Assembly (NCBI RefSeq): GCF_002811945.1
Contig: NZ_NPDX01000002.1
Location: forward strand, 1 to 64,000
Reading direction: 5' to 3'
Origin: Leptospira harrisiae
GTDB lineage: Bacteria; Spirochaetota; Leptospiria; Leptospirales; Leptospiraceae
Length of the DNA stretch: 64,000 nucleotides
The notes beneath the pieces were generated by a model, which worked only from the letters and a program-made list of their open reading frames with translations, was not told the DNA's origin and ran no database searches. The translations under genes were made by a program, and so were the position numbers. Below are positions 55,043 to 63,913 of the stretch, one piece after another (position 1 is the stretch's first letter; each line of letters begins with the position of its first letter).

Positions 55043-56239
55043 TTAAATGTTTTGTACTAATTGAATATAAAAAGTAGATCCAAATCCTGATTCACTCTCT
55101 ACCCAAATTTTGCCTCCTTGTTTTTCTAAAAATTCTTTGCAGAGTATGAGTCCAAGACCTGTTCCCGACTCTTGCGCAGTACCTTTAGTTGAAAATTTAT
55201 GATCGACTCGAAAAAGATTCTCGATTTGTTCCTTCACCATTCCCACACCTTGGTCCTTTATAAAGAAAATCGAATCCTTATGTGAAACGCCAATGGTTAT
55301 TTCTGTATTTACGTTGCTATATTTAATAGCATTAGAAATTAGATTTCGTATCACAGTTTCAATCATATACAAATCAGCGAAGATTGTTTGAGTATTTGGA
55401 ATCTGATTGGAAATCATTAGATTTTTTTTATTAGCTGATAAGGCCAAAAGGCCGATCACTCTTTCGATAAGTTCATAAAAATGAATTGTAACCGGTTGGG
55501 AATTAATATTTCCACTTTGAGACCTGGCCCAATCTAATAAATTTTCTAATAATGAATAAACTAAATCCGAAGATTCTTCTAACATTTTTAAATAAGAAGT
55601 TCTTTCGGTTTCTGAAAATTTAGAATCTTTTTCGCTTAAAATTTTAGTGAATTCTCTTTGGGTACCGAGTGGACCACGTAAGTCATGAGCTATGATCGAA
55701 AAAAATTTATCTTTAGAAGTATTGAGTTCTAACAATCGAATTGCAGATTCTTTTAAATTATTTTCAACTAATTTTCGTTCAGTGATGTCCCTAACTATAG
55801 CGCAATTATATTGTTTGCCTCCATATTCGATTAAATTGACAGTCACTTCTATCGGGAATGAAGTACCATCTTTACGTTGGTTAATTGTTTCAATCGAAAA
55901 CGTTTTTCGGTTTAAAATTTCCTGCCAATGGCTTTTCCACATGTCGACAGTAAATATCGGATCAACTTGAAACATTTTCATAGAAAGTAATTCTTCTTTT
56001 GTGTATCCATAATTTTTACAAGCGGCATCGTTCACGAAAACAATATTTCCTTCGGAATCTAACCAAAGAATGGATTCTGAGATGGTATCAATGGAATACT
56101 GGGTGAACTGTAGAGCCTGAAATAGATTTGAATGATTTGATTCTGTTTCAAACAACTTATGTTTTAAAAGTTGGTTTTCTAATTCCAAACGTTTTAAATC
56201 GGCACTCAATGCTTCATATGTCTTAGGGAGAAGTGACAT
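55043..56239 (-). CDS. Soluble PAS sensor histidine kinase
   Basis: 398 residues with no membrane helix. N-terminal coiled coil (about 5-40); PAS domain (about 45-165; ESILWLDSEGNIVFVNDAACKNYGY, CAIVRDITERKLVE); HisKA with H-box SIIAHDLRGPLG (about 183-194); HATPase_c with the N-box LISNAIKYSN, G1 KDQGVGM and G2 GTGLGLILCKEF. All catalytic motifs are intact. It is an orphan kinase, with no response regulator beside it. The signal may be cytoplasmic redox or a small ligand, as is usual for PAS domains. Confidence 0.94.
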   Translation of the reverse strand: MSLLPKTYEALSADLKRLELENQLLKHKLFETESNHSNLFQALQFTQYSIDTISESILWLDSEGNIVFVNDAACKNYGYTKEELLSMKMFQVDPIFTVDMWKSHWQEILNRKTFSIETINQRKDGTSFPIEVTVNLIEYGGKQYNCAIVRDITERKLVENNLKESAIRLLELNTSKDKFFSIIAHDLRGPLGTQREFTKILSEKDSKFSETERTSYLKMLEESSDLVYSLLENLLDWARSQSGNINSQPVTIHFYELIERVIGLLALSANKKNLMISNQIPNTQTIFADLYMIETVIRNLISNAIKYSNVNTEITIGVSHKDSIFFIKDQGVGMVKEQIENLFRVDHKFSTKGTAQESGTGLGLILCKEFLEKQGGKIWVESESGFGSTFYIQLVQNI

Positions 56240-56370
56240 GGATGAATGATAAGATTCTAATTTCGAAATTTATTGCCAAGAACTAAGTATAGAAAATCTT
56301 ATTTCCTTTGGCTTGAATCTGACTTGACTTAAGTAGTATCCCTAGATAGAAATATACTCCCTGAAACGAT

Positions 56371-58122
56371 ATGCCTTGTTTATATTGCCAGAAAGAGTCC
56401 ACACAATTCTCTCGTAATGTTCCCGTGCAAGACGAAAGAGTGACACACCAATTTCCAATCGATGATATCGTAGGAAATCCCCTGAATCGTTTCAAGGAAA
56501 TCTATGAATGTAAGGATTGCCATAGTCTCTGGTGGATCAAAACTAAAGGGACTGGTGACCCCAGGTCCACCTATCCAGAGTTTTACGAACAAACGGCTGA
56601 ACGAATTGACGACCAACGTTCAGAATTGATTCGGAATCCTTCTGTTTCAAGGCTTGTTGCTGCAAAAGAAACTTCTTTTCCGTATTCATTTTTTGAAGAA
56701 ATATTAGAAATCCTTTCTAAAACAGAAACGGAAAAATTAAAAGTTTTATATTTCAATCGAGATCCAAGTTTACCTTCAGCCGTAAAACGTTGGTTACGTC
56801 AATGGTTTCAAAAAGAATTTCCCTTAGAGTTTCAAGGAATTCAGAATAAAGGGCTCCCTAATTCTGCTAATTTATTAATTCAATTGGAGGAAAATGAATC
56901 GATTCTTGTTTCCGAATTCATTGGAAAGGATCAATTTGTTTTCATTTCGTATCGAAATGAAAAATATTTTTTACAGTCATTTGATCTCAGTAAAAAAAAA
57001 ATATTATGGAAGGAAAAAATCCAAAAACCTTTCCTCGAAGGTATCGACATTCCAATTCTTTTTTATCAATCCGGTTACCTTTGTATTTACCAAGGATTTC
57101 AAAAAGGCTCAGAATTTTATTCAAAACTAAATAAACCGGATACTCTTTGTATTTTTGATCTTTCTGGAAAACTCATTGTATCAGTCAAACTGGCCTTCCA
57201 ATGTTATGAAATTCTATCGACAGAAGAACGAGATCTCTCAGAAAATAGAGTGGTACATAACTTTAGTTTTACGATTTTATCAGAAACTTTGTATCTACCT
57301 CACCAATCAAAAATTCAAACGTATGATTTGATTTCAGGAAAATTAATGAGTAGCATTTCTTTACCGAAGTTTGAAATCTTTTCTGGAAAGGCATTCGAAA
57401 CAGAATCTGGGAATCTTTTATTCCATACTTTAAAAGGAATTTATGGAGTTAGTCCTTCTGGGGAAGAAGTGTTTCAATATTTTTCTCCCTACTATCCAGT
57501 GTATATCGATTCGCAATTCCAATTGTATTTTTATTATGCGATTGTAGAATCAGCAAATACAGGAAAGAAAAAATTTTTTCAACAAACTCATAGTTCTGGA
57601 ATTTCTTTGGTTCGAGAGTTGGCATCCCCACCTGTAGAATTTCCTGGTGGAATATATTTACCATTTAGTTTAGATGGTTCACTTCTTTTGGATTCACAAT
57701 TGAAAACCCTCAAAGAACTTCCCTTCAGTACAACGGACACTCTTGGACCGCATTCTTTTGGCACTGCTAAGTCTCCTGTATTAGTAACAGAGGATCGAAT
57801 CACCATCACTGCTGACTACTCAGCAATTCATATGATTGATTTTTTAGGAAATGTAGTTTTTGAAAAACCAATCCATAGTGAAATAATTCGTCTTTTTACT
57901 TTCGATGGCAAACACATAGTTCTGATTTTAAGTTTATTTGATGATTACAGTGAGGCCGAACAAATTGAACTCATTTTACTCTCACCGAATGGAATGGTGA
58001 TAAAACAAAAAATGTTCCCAGGTCCAAAAGGATTGTCGGTAAGTTTTGATGGGATTTGTATTTTTGCAAAAAACAATCAAATATACTCAATTGATTTATT
58101 TGAGACAGAAGAATCCAAATGA
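56371..58122 (+). CDS. Zinc-ribbon protein with predicted beta-propeller, unknown function
   Basis: 583 residues that I do not recognise. The N-terminus has two CxxC pairs (Cys3/Cys6 and Cys47/Cys50 in YECKDCHSLWW), a probable zinc ribbon. Residues from about 170 show repeating short beta segments with FDLSKKKILW, FDLSGKLIVSV, YDLISGKLMSS and IDFLGNVVFEK, spaced like the blades of a PQQ-type beta-propeller. It has no signal peptide, so it is cytoplasmic. Its stop overlaps the start of the SpoIIE phosphatase gene by 4 bases, so it probably works in the same signalling path. Confidence 0.75.
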   Translation: MPCLYCQKESTQFSRNVPVQDERVTHQFPIDDIVGNPLNRFKEIYECKDCHSLWWIKTKGTGDPRSTYPEFYEQTAERIDDQRSELIRNPSVSRLVAAKETSFPYSFFEEILEILSKTETEKLKVLYFNRDPSLPSAVKRWLRQWFQKEFPLEFQGIQNKGLPNSANLLIQLEENESILVSEFIGKDQFVFISYRNEKYFLQSFDLSKKKILWKEKIQKPFLEGIDIPILFYQSGYLCIYQGFQKGSEFYSKLNKPDTLCIFDLSGKLIVSVKLAFQCYEILSTEERDLSENRVVHNFSFTILSETLYLPHQSKIQTYDLISGKLMSSISLPKFEIFSGKAFETESGNLLFHTLKGIYGVSPSGEEVFQYFSPYYPVYIDSQFQLYFYYAIVESANTGKKKFFQQTHSSGISLVRELASPPVEFPGGIYLPFSLDGSLLLDSQLKTLKELPFSTTDTLGPHSFGTAKSPVLVTEDRITITADYSAIHMIDFLGNVVFEKPIHSEIIRLFTFDGKHIVLILSLFDDYSEAEQIELILLSPNGMVIKQKMFPGPKGLSVSFDGICIFAKNNQIYSIDLFETEESK

Positions 58123-60143
58123 AATTGGTTCGAAAACAATGGTTTTACTTTGTTTTAGTATTGATTCTAGGAACATCTATTTATGCTGATGAAACTCCAA
58201 TCAACATTAAAGATAGTGATATATCTCCTCTCTATCTCGCAAATTCGATATTAGTTTTAGAGGATCCAACAAACCGTTTAAATTTTGAAGAAATTGTATC
58301 ATCAAAACTTGAATCAAAATTTATAAAGGTAAAATCTTCGAAAGAGGCATTCAATTTTTCATATTCAAACTCAACTTATTGGCTAAAAGTTGTGTTAGAA
58401 AATAAGAGTTTTTCTTCGAAAGATATTACCTTTGTGGTTTCTTATCCTAGATTACAAACTTTGGATTTCTATTTTCGTAGTCAAAAAACAATCAAAAAGA
58501 TTTCTTCCGGTTATTCTGTTCCTATTTTGAACCGTCCTTACCAAAGTCGGTTTTTTGTATTTCCCATATCATTTCCTGAAAATTCAACAGCTACTGTTTA
58601 TTTTAAAGTAAAGTCACCGAATTCAATCAATCTACCTATCCAGTTATGGAATAAAAACCTATATGATCGTCATGAAATCAATGATCATGTTATCCAAGCC
58701 ATTTATTTTGGAATTGCGATTGCTATGGCACTTTTCAATTTATTTTTGTTTTTTATACTGAGAGATTCTAATTATTTTTTATATGTTTTAATCGTCACTA
58801 GCACTGCGTTTACAATTGCTTCGCATAATGGAATTGCCTCTGAATATTTATGGAGAGATTCTCCATGGATGGACCAATATTCAGTGAATCTTTTTATCTC
58901 CGTTGTTTTAATTCTTTTTTTAGTGTTTATGCGAAGTTTGTTAAATACAAAACAAATTATTCCAAAACTAGATCGAATGAGTATTCTATTCATTTTAGTT
59001 CAAATTGTACTACCCATTTTTTACATTAATTCCTTTGAGTTTTGGATTAAGATTTTAGTTTTTAGTCATACCGTTACTTCATTTTGGATTTTATTCATTG
59101 GTATCGTATGTTCATTTCAAAAAGAGAGATTAGCCTATTTTTTTCTCTTAGCCTTTGCATTTTTATTTTTTGCTTTGATCCTTTCTACTTTGCGCGCATT
59201 GGGTTATCTTCCTACCAATTCGTTTACCATTGATGGCCCACAGTATGGTTCAGCTGCGGAAATGATGTTGCTTGCATTTGCTTTAGCAGATCGTTATCAT
59301 ACCATCATCAAAGATAAGGAACTGGCGGAAGAAAAAGCAAAACTTAGTTTAGAAAAATCTAATTTAGATTTGGAAGAGAAAGTGAAAGAAAGAACTTTTG
59401 CTTTGAATCGCACTTTAAGTGCAATGAAACGAGATCTATTCGTAGCCAAAAAAATCCAAGAGAATTCATTGGCCATTGAACCTATTCTCATTAAAGAGTT
59501 AAATTTAGTGTATCGTTATCTTCCTATATCAGAGGTTGGTGGAGATTTTTTTGATGTAAGCCTAATTAAAGATTCTAAGTATCGGATTTTTATTGGTGAT
59601 GCAACTGGTCATGGTGTTCATGCAGCAATGATTACGATGGCGATTAAAGGTTTGTATGATCCTATTAAAAATTTTGAATTACCACCTGCCAAAGTGTTGG
59701 AGATTTTTAATGAAGAGTTTATGGATAATTTTGTTTCATTAAATAGCCTTTTAACGGCAATGATTCTTGATATCGATTTAAAAGATAAAAAAATCCAATA
59801 TGCGTCTGCTGGCCATCCCGCAGCCGTTTTGTTGCGGAAGGAACAATTTCAACTTCTTACAAAAACGGGAAGAATGATCGGACTCAAAAAACAAATCCAT
59901 TACGAACAATCAGAAGTTACTTTTACAAAAGGAGATCGGCTTTTTGTGTTTACTGACGGAGTTTTTGAGGCTTTTAACGCAAAAGAGGAAGAATTTGGAG
60001 AGGAATCTCTCTACCAACTTTTCCAATCGACAACCCACTTAAGCCTTTCCGATGTGGAGGATAACCTCCTCAAAACACTACAAAATTTTCTAAATGGTCA
60101 AGAGCGACAGGACGATTTGACCCTTTTGGGCTTAGATTTGTAA
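58119..60143 (+). CDS. 7TM-DISM SpoIIE-type protein phosphatase
   Basis: 674 residues: signal peptide; extracytoplasmic 7TMR-DISMED2 domain (about 35-175); seven membrane helices (about 185-390); coiled coil (about 400-440); PP2C-like SpoIIE domain (about 465-670) with the metal-binding EVGGDFFDV, FIGDATGHGVHAAM and FTDGVFEA. SpoIIE phosphatases dephosphorylate anti-sigma-factor antagonists in partner-switch systems, releasing a sigma factor. It is translationally coupled to the zinc-ribbon protein. No antagonist or anti-sigma gene lies in the window. Confidence 0.94.
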   Translation: MKLVRKQWFYFVLVLILGTSIYADETPINIKDSDISPLYLANSILVLEDPTNRLNFEEIVSSKLESKFIKVKSSKEAFNFSYSNSTYWLKVVLENKSFSSKDITFVVSYPRLQTLDFYFRSQKTIKKISSGYSVPILNRPYQSRFFVFPISFPENSTATVYFKVKSPNSINLPIQLWNKNLYDRHEINDHVIQAIYFGIAIAMALFNLFLFFILRDSNYFLYVLIVTSTAFTIASHNGIASEYLWRDSPWMDQYSVNLFISVVLILFLVFMRSLLNTKQIIPKLDRMSILFILVQIVLPIFYINSFEFWIKILVFSHTVTSFWILFIGIVCSFQKERLAYFFLLAFAFLFFALILSTLRALGYLPTNSFTIDGPQYGSAAEMMLLAFALADRYHTIIKDKELAEEKAKLSLEKSNLDLEEKVKERTFALNRTLSAMKRDLFVAKKIQENSLAIEPILIKELNLVYRYLPISEVGGDFFDVSLIKDSKYRIFIGDATGHGVHAAMITMAIKGLYDPIKNFELPPAKVLEIFNEEFMDNFVSLNSLLTAMILDIDLKDKKIQYASAGHPAAVLLRKEQFQLLTKTGRMIGLKKQIHYEQSEVTFTKGDRLFVFTDGVFEAFNAKEEEFGEESLYQLFQSTTHLSLSDVEDNLLKTLQNFLNGQERQDDLTLLGLDL

Positions 60144-60161
60144 TTTTTTTTAAGAAATTAG

Positions 60162-60220
60162 TTTAATATTAAATAAATACAATATCAAATCACTTCATAT
60201 ATAGTCTATTTTCTAAATAG
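60162..60220. promoter_or_regulatory. Palindromes upstream of the Old Yellow Enzyme gene
   Basis: TTTAATATTAAA (60162-60173) is a perfect 12-bp palindrome, and CTATTT (60206-60211) pairs with AAATAG (60215-60220) around a 3-base centre. Both lie in the 100-base gap before the gene and could be operators for a small-molecule-responsive repressor, although AT-rich DNA makes chance palindromes likely. Confidence 0.3.
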
Positions 60221-60242
60221 TAAACTAAAATTGGAGAACCTT

Positions 60243-61319
60243 GTGAAATCATTATTTTCAGAAGCGAAGTTAGGAAATCTTACCTTAAAAAACAAAGTGG
60301 TGATGGCTCCCATGACCCGTTCCCGTTCTATCGGAAATGTACCAGGAGATATAGTTGCTACATATTATGAGCAAAGAGCTGAGGCAGGACTTATTGTCAC
60401 CGAAGGAACTTCTCCTTCGCCAAATGGTCTCGGTTATGCGAGAATCCCTGGAATTTTTTCTGAAGAACAAACCAATGCTTGGAAAAAAGTCACAGACAAA
60501 GTACATGCGAAAGGAAGTAAAATTTTTGTCCAACTGATGCATACAGGTCGAATTGGACATGAATTGAATTTACCAAAAGGTGCAAAGGTGGTTGGACCAT
60601 CGGCAATCCTCGCAAAAGGACAAATTTGGACCGATACGGACGGAATGAAAGATCATCCGATTCCAAAAGAAATGTCAAAAGCAGAAATTAAAGAGACTAT
60701 TGAAGAATTTGTGAATGCATCTAAAAATGCAATCAAAGCAGGATTTGATGGCGTTGAATTACATGCAGCTAACGGATATTTATTAGAACAATTTTTACAT
60801 CCATCATCCAACCAACGTTCCGATGAATACGGTGGATCTATCGAAAACCGAATTCGAATTATTTTAGAAGTGGCAACTGCAGTTAGTGCAGCTATCGGCA
60901 AAGAAAAAACAGCCATTCGTTTATCTCCGTATGGTGCTTTTAACGACCTTTTCCCATTTCCAGAAACTCATGACGAATATTCATTGTTAGCTGAAAAATT
61001 AAATGAAATTGGAATTGTTTACATCCACTTGATCGACCATTCTTCTATGGGTGCCCCAAAAGTAGAACCAGAAACTGTTCAAAACATTCGGAAAGCATTC
61101 AAAGGAACACTAATCTTAAGTGGTGGTTACGATGCTGAACGTGCTGAAAAAGATTTATCTTCGGGTCATGCAGATCTAGTTGCCTTTGGAAAACCTTTTT
61201 TAGCCAATCCTGATTTGGTTACTAGATTCCAAAAAAACATCCCACTTGCATCTTTTGACCAAACCACATTGTATACTGCTGATGGAAAAGGATATATCGA
61301 CTATCCATTTGCAAGCTAA
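60243..61319 (+). CDS. Old Yellow Enzyme-family alkene reductase
   Basis: FMN-dependent NAD(P)H oxidoreductase, 358 residues from GTG 60243, which has GGAGA 7 bases upstream; a TTG at 60231 overlaps that ribosome site and is rejected. TIM-barrel motifs: KNKVVMAPMTRSRS, FVQLMHTGRIGH, GVELHAANGYLLEQFLHPSSNQRSDEYGGSIENR with the substrate-binding His/Asn pair, and LSGGYDAERAE with phosphate-binding glycine. It belongs to the classical group that reduces activated C=C bonds, such as NemA, and probably detoxifies electrophiles. It has its own upstream region. Confidence 0.95.
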   Translation: MKSLFSEAKLGNLTLKNKVVMAPMTRSRSIGNVPGDIVATYYEQRAEAGLIVTEGTSPSPNGLGYARIPGIFSEEQTNAWKKVTDKVHAKGSKIFVQLMHTGRIGHELNLPKGAKVVGPSAILAKGQIWTDTDGMKDHPIPKEMSKAEIKETIEEFVNASKNAIKAGFDGVELHAANGYLLEQFLHPSSNQRSDEYGGSIENRIRIILEVATAVSAAIGKEKTAIRLSPYGAFNDLFPFPETHDEYSLLAEKLNEIGIVYIHLIDHSSMGAPKVEPETVQNIRKAFKGTLILSGGYDAERAEKDLSSGHADLVAFGKPFLANPDLVTRFQKNIPLASFDQTTLYTADGKGYIDYPFAS

Positions 61320-61362
61320 CAGTCGCTATAATTAAATTGTAACATTTGATTCCAATTTTCTA

Positions 61363-61490
61363 TGGCGCCTCGAATGGAAAGGCAAAAGGTCTCCTATCGT
61401 AGCCGACCGGGCTACTACGGGGTCCGCTTTCGCTTCCGTCACCTTCCATCTAACGATGGCAGGTGACCATGCCCTCCGTATCCTTGGCGC
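61363..61490. repeat. Structured GC-rich intergenic element
   Basis: The 306-base gap between the Old Yellow Enzyme and carbonic anhydrase genes holds nested inverted repeats. Outer arms are ATGGAAAGG (61374-61382) / CCTTCCAT (61442-61449). Inside are GTAGCC (61399-61404) / GGCTAC (61410-61415) and ACGG (61417-61420) / CCGT (61436-61439). GGCGC occurs at both edges (61364-61368, 61486-61490). It is much richer in GC than its surroundings. It could be an untranslated structured RNA, a REP-like element or a decayed insertion; no coding frame is convincing. Confidence 0.5.
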
Positions 61491-61625
61491 AAAAAACCTA
61501 ACCTTTACAAATCCTCTCCAGTTTCTTGTTCATTTGCCAAATCCACTGTACAAATCTGAAATCGAAATCTTTGGTCTAAATTTAGTTTCCTTGCTTTGTT
61601 CGTTATATTGGATTTTATTTCTATT

Positions 61626-62234
61626 ATGTCAAACACGCTCATCCAACAAGAAACAAGCAAAGTGCATAAAGAAGTCATAGGTGCAAATGAAAAGTATGCA
61701 TCAGAATTTGGGAAAAAAGGGGAATTGGCACTTCCTCCGGCAAGAAGTTTTACCATCCTTACATGTATGGATGCTCGACTCGATCCCGCTAAATATGCAG
61801 GCCTAGCGGAAGGTGATGCTCATGTGATTCGGAATGCTGGTGGTCGCGCTAGTGACGATGCCATTCGGTCTCTCATCATCTCTTATAAGTTATTGGGAAC
61901 TAAAGAATTTTTTGTGATCCATCATTCGGACTGCGGAATGCAACTTTTTACTGATCCTATCATTCGTAACCTGCTTTCCAAAAGTTTAAAAACGGCAACC
62001 ATCGATGCAAATGGGTGGCGCAACTTAGAAGAATCAGGTGGCTCAGACGAAGCAAAGTTCATTCCTTTTTTAACTTTTGAAAATTTAGAACATAGTGTCA
62101 TTGAAGATGTCAAACGGATCAGGAACCATCCTTTGATTCCTAAAGACATCCCTGTTTATGGATATTATTACGACGTGAAAACTGGAAAGTTAGTAGAGGT
62201 CAAAGAAGCCACGAAGATTGGTAGGGCTTCGTAA
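61626..62234 (+). CDS. Beta-class carbonic anhydrase
   Basis: About 202 residues from ATG 61626 ([12 protein letters not shown]); a TTG at 61596 is less likely. Zinc ligands and catalytic dyad: [11 protein letters not shown] (Cys, Asp, Arg), then [18 protein letters not shown] and [14 protein letters not shown] (His and Cys). Interconverts CO2 and bicarbonate in the cytoplasm. The sequence belongs to the short plant/mycobacterial-type clade. The ribosome site is weak. A strong terminator follows at 62274. Confidence 0.93.
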   Translation: MSNTLIQQETSKVHKEVIGANEKYASEFGKKGELALPPARSFTILTCMDARLDPAKYAGLAEGDAHVIRNAGGRASDDAIRSLIISYKLLGTKEFFVIHHSDCGMQLFTDPIIRNLLSKSLKTATIDANGWRNLEESGGSDEAKFIPFLTFENLEHSVIEDVKRIRNHPLIPKDIPVYGYYYDVKTGKLVEVKEATKIGRAS

Positions 62235-62273
62235 TTCCAAAAACAAACTCAACTCAAACGAGAACCTAAAAAA

Positions 62274-62312
62274 ATCCCAACAAACTATCACTAGTTGGGA
62301 TCCTTTCTTTTT
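62274..62312 (+). terminator. Rho-independent terminator after carbonic anhydrase
   Basis: ATCCCAAC (62274-62281) pairs with GTTGGGAT (62294-62301) around a 12-base loop, followed by CCTTTCTTTTTT. Stem followed by a T tract is the classic form. Confidence 0.9.
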
Positions 62313-62430
62313 TAAAACCATTTTGCAAAAATCATTCACGGAGAATTTCTAAACATGAACTTTATATGAATATATTTTCAGTTTTACGGAATTGTATTTT
62401 CTTAACTAAGTTTCCGTGGTAGATGGACGT

Positions 62431-62494
62431 CATTGGGTGGCGGGTCTAGTTCCCCTCCCTCATCGGGTGGGGATACGGATATCCAATCTGTACC
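62431..62494 (+). repeat. Dispersed hairpin repeat, copy B
   Basis: Second copy of the repeat at 31404; the first 30 bases are identical. The hairpin is kept with a different loop: TCCCCTCCC (62451-62459) / GGGTGGGGA (62465-62473), mismatched at the same position as copy A. GGATA / TATCC follows. The 347-base gap 62235-62581 also contains the terminator before it and the ArsR promoter after it; I see no gene there. Confidence 0.8.
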
Positions 62495-62530
62495 TGCGGT
62501 TAATCCAGTATGACCCACTGCAATTCTCCC

Positions 62531-62559
62531 TTGACAAAATTTGGCTACCTTTCTAATTT
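62531..62559 (+). promoter_or_regulatory. Sigma70-type promoter of the arsR operon
   Basis: A consensus -35 TTGACA (62531-62536), 17-base spacer, -10 TAATTT (62554-62559). Transcription would begin near 62566, only about 16 bases before the arsR start codon. Confidence 0.75.
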
Positions 62560-62589
62560 AACCAAGTGGTTAATTATCTAAATGGTTAA
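62558..62589. promoter_or_regulatory. Putative ArsR operator
   Basis: TTAACC (62558-62563) and GGTTAA (62568-62573) form a perfect inverted repeat overlapping the -10 box. A third GGTTAA (62584-62589) lies 16 bp further, spanning the start codon. The arrangement suggests autorepression by the ArsR-family protein. Confidence 0.65.
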
Positions 62590-62935
62590 ATTGCAGGATT
62601 CGGAAGAAACACTCAATGCAACGTTCCAGGCATTGGCAGATCCAACTCGTAGAAAGATATTGATGCAACTAGTATCAGGTGAGGCAACCGTACTGGAATT
62701 AGCCGAACCATTTCAAATGAGTCTTCCAGGAATTTCAAAACATCTAAAAGTTTTGGAAAAAGCCGGTCTCATCGAAAAAGGAAAAACAGCTCAATTTCGG
62801 CCTTGTCGGTTAAAAGTGGAAGCACTTCAGGAAGCCAACCAATGGTTAGAACAATATAAAAAATTATGGGAAGAAAGATTGGATCGTTTAGATGCCTACT
62901 TAACCGAATTACAAAAATCAAAAGGAAATTTTTAA
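62582..62935 (+). CDS. ArsR-family transcriptional regulator
   Basis: 117 residues of winged helix-turn-helix: LNATFQALADPTRRKILMQLVSGEATVLELAEPFQMSLPGISKHLKVLEKAGLIEKGKTAQFRPCRL. This matches the ArsR subgroup paired with SRPBCC/AHSA1 genes. Typical metal-binding CxC or CVC motifs are absent, so it is probably not a metal sensor. The mRNA leader is very short, with no Shine-Dalgarno, and an operator half-site covers the start codon. It ends 1 base before the SRPBCC gene start. Confidence 0.92.
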   Translation: MVKLQDSEETLNATFQALADPTRRKILMQLVSGEATVLELAEPFQMSLPGISKHLKVLEKAGLIEKGKTAQFRPCRLKVEALQEANQWLEQYKKLWEERLDRLDAYLTELQKSKGNF

Positions 62936-62936
62936 A

Positions 62937-63902
62937 ATGTTTAAATCAGATACAATCTTAACTTTAGAAGAAAAAACTGTTCGCATCGAACGATTGTTTA
63001 ATGCCCCCATTCAACTTGTTTGGGAAGTTTGGACAAATCCTTTGCACATTGAAAAATGGTGGGGTCCAAAGAATTTTACAAATCCAACTGTTGAGTTTGA
63101 TTTTAAAGTAGGAGGGTCTTATCGCATTGTTATGCGATCACCAGAAGGAGTTGATTATCCGATCATCGGAAAGTTTTTAGAAATCACCCCATTTCAAAGT
63201 TTTGTAATCAGCGATTTGGTAGATGAACATCCGGATGAATGGGTAGCGGAAGTGCAGAAGATGGCTGGGGTCACTGGAGACCGAGAAATATTAAATTCAA
63301 AGTTAAGAGTGTTATTCGAGGAGATTGACGGTAAAACAAAAGTTGTTTTACTTACTGAATTTGCAAGTAACCAAATTCGAGATGGATTTGCTAGTTCAGG
63401 TATGAAGGAAGGTTGGTCAGAAAGTTTTGAAAAATTAGAGACTAATGCATTACCTAAAGCGAATGAAATATATATTGAGAAAAAAATGAACCATTCTCAG
63501 GAATTGATTTTTAATACTCTTTCAAATCCATTAACAATTGACCTTTGGTGGGGTCCAAGCGGATTCAAAACTACAACAAAATCGATGGACTTTCGGATTG
63601 GTGGGAAATGGATTTTTACTATGGTTGGGCCAGATGGTACAATTTATCCTAACGTAATTGAATATAAGGAAATCAGAAAATTCGATTACTTGGAATACTC
63701 ACATGGTTCTGGTGATACAAATAAAAAGGATGATTTTTTAGCGAAAATATTTCTAATTGCATTCGGTGAAAACCAAACCGTAGTAAAAATGCAATTGACT
63801 TTTTCTGACACAAACGTTCGAAATGCGGTCATTGGTTTTGGTGCAATTGAAAGTGGACAACAAACACTTTCTAAACTAGATCAGTTCTTAAATCAAAAAT
63901 AG
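62937..63902 (+). CDS. Tandem SRPBCC (AHSA1-type) domain protein
   Basis: 321 residues made of two AHSA1-like domains. The first (about 10-165) has IERLFNAPIQLVWEVWTNPLHIEKWWGP, and the second (about 178-321) has KKMNHSQELIFNTLSNPLTIDLWWGPSGF. Both have the WWGP motif and a Gly-rich turn (KVGGSYRIVM, RIGGKWIFTM). Most family members have one domain of 140-160 residues, so this is a fused duplication. SRPBCC folds bind hydrophobic ligands. It is co-transcribed with the ArsR gene, which probably responds to the same ligand. Confidence 0.93.
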   Translation: MFKSDTILTLEEKTVRIERLFNAPIQLVWEVWTNPLHIEKWWGPKNFTNPTVEFDFKVGGSYRIVMRSPEGVDYPIIGKFLEITPFQSFVISDLVDEHPDEWVAEVQKMAGVTGDREILNSKLRVLFEEIDGKTKVVLLTEFASNQIRDGFASSGMKEGWSESFEKLETNALPKANEIYIEKKMNHSQELIFNTLSNPLTIDLWWGPSGFKTTTKSMDFRIGGKWIFTMVGPDGTIYPNVIEYKEIRKFDYLEYSHGSGDTNKKDDFLAKIFLIAFGENQTVVKMQLTFSDTNVRNAVIGFGAIESGQQTLSKLDQFLNQK

Positions 63903-63913
63903 GGAAAGTATAA

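Noticed and set aside
61363..61490. Possible third full attC site
   Set aside because: It has no CGCATAAC/GTTATGCG ends and its stems are arranged differently.
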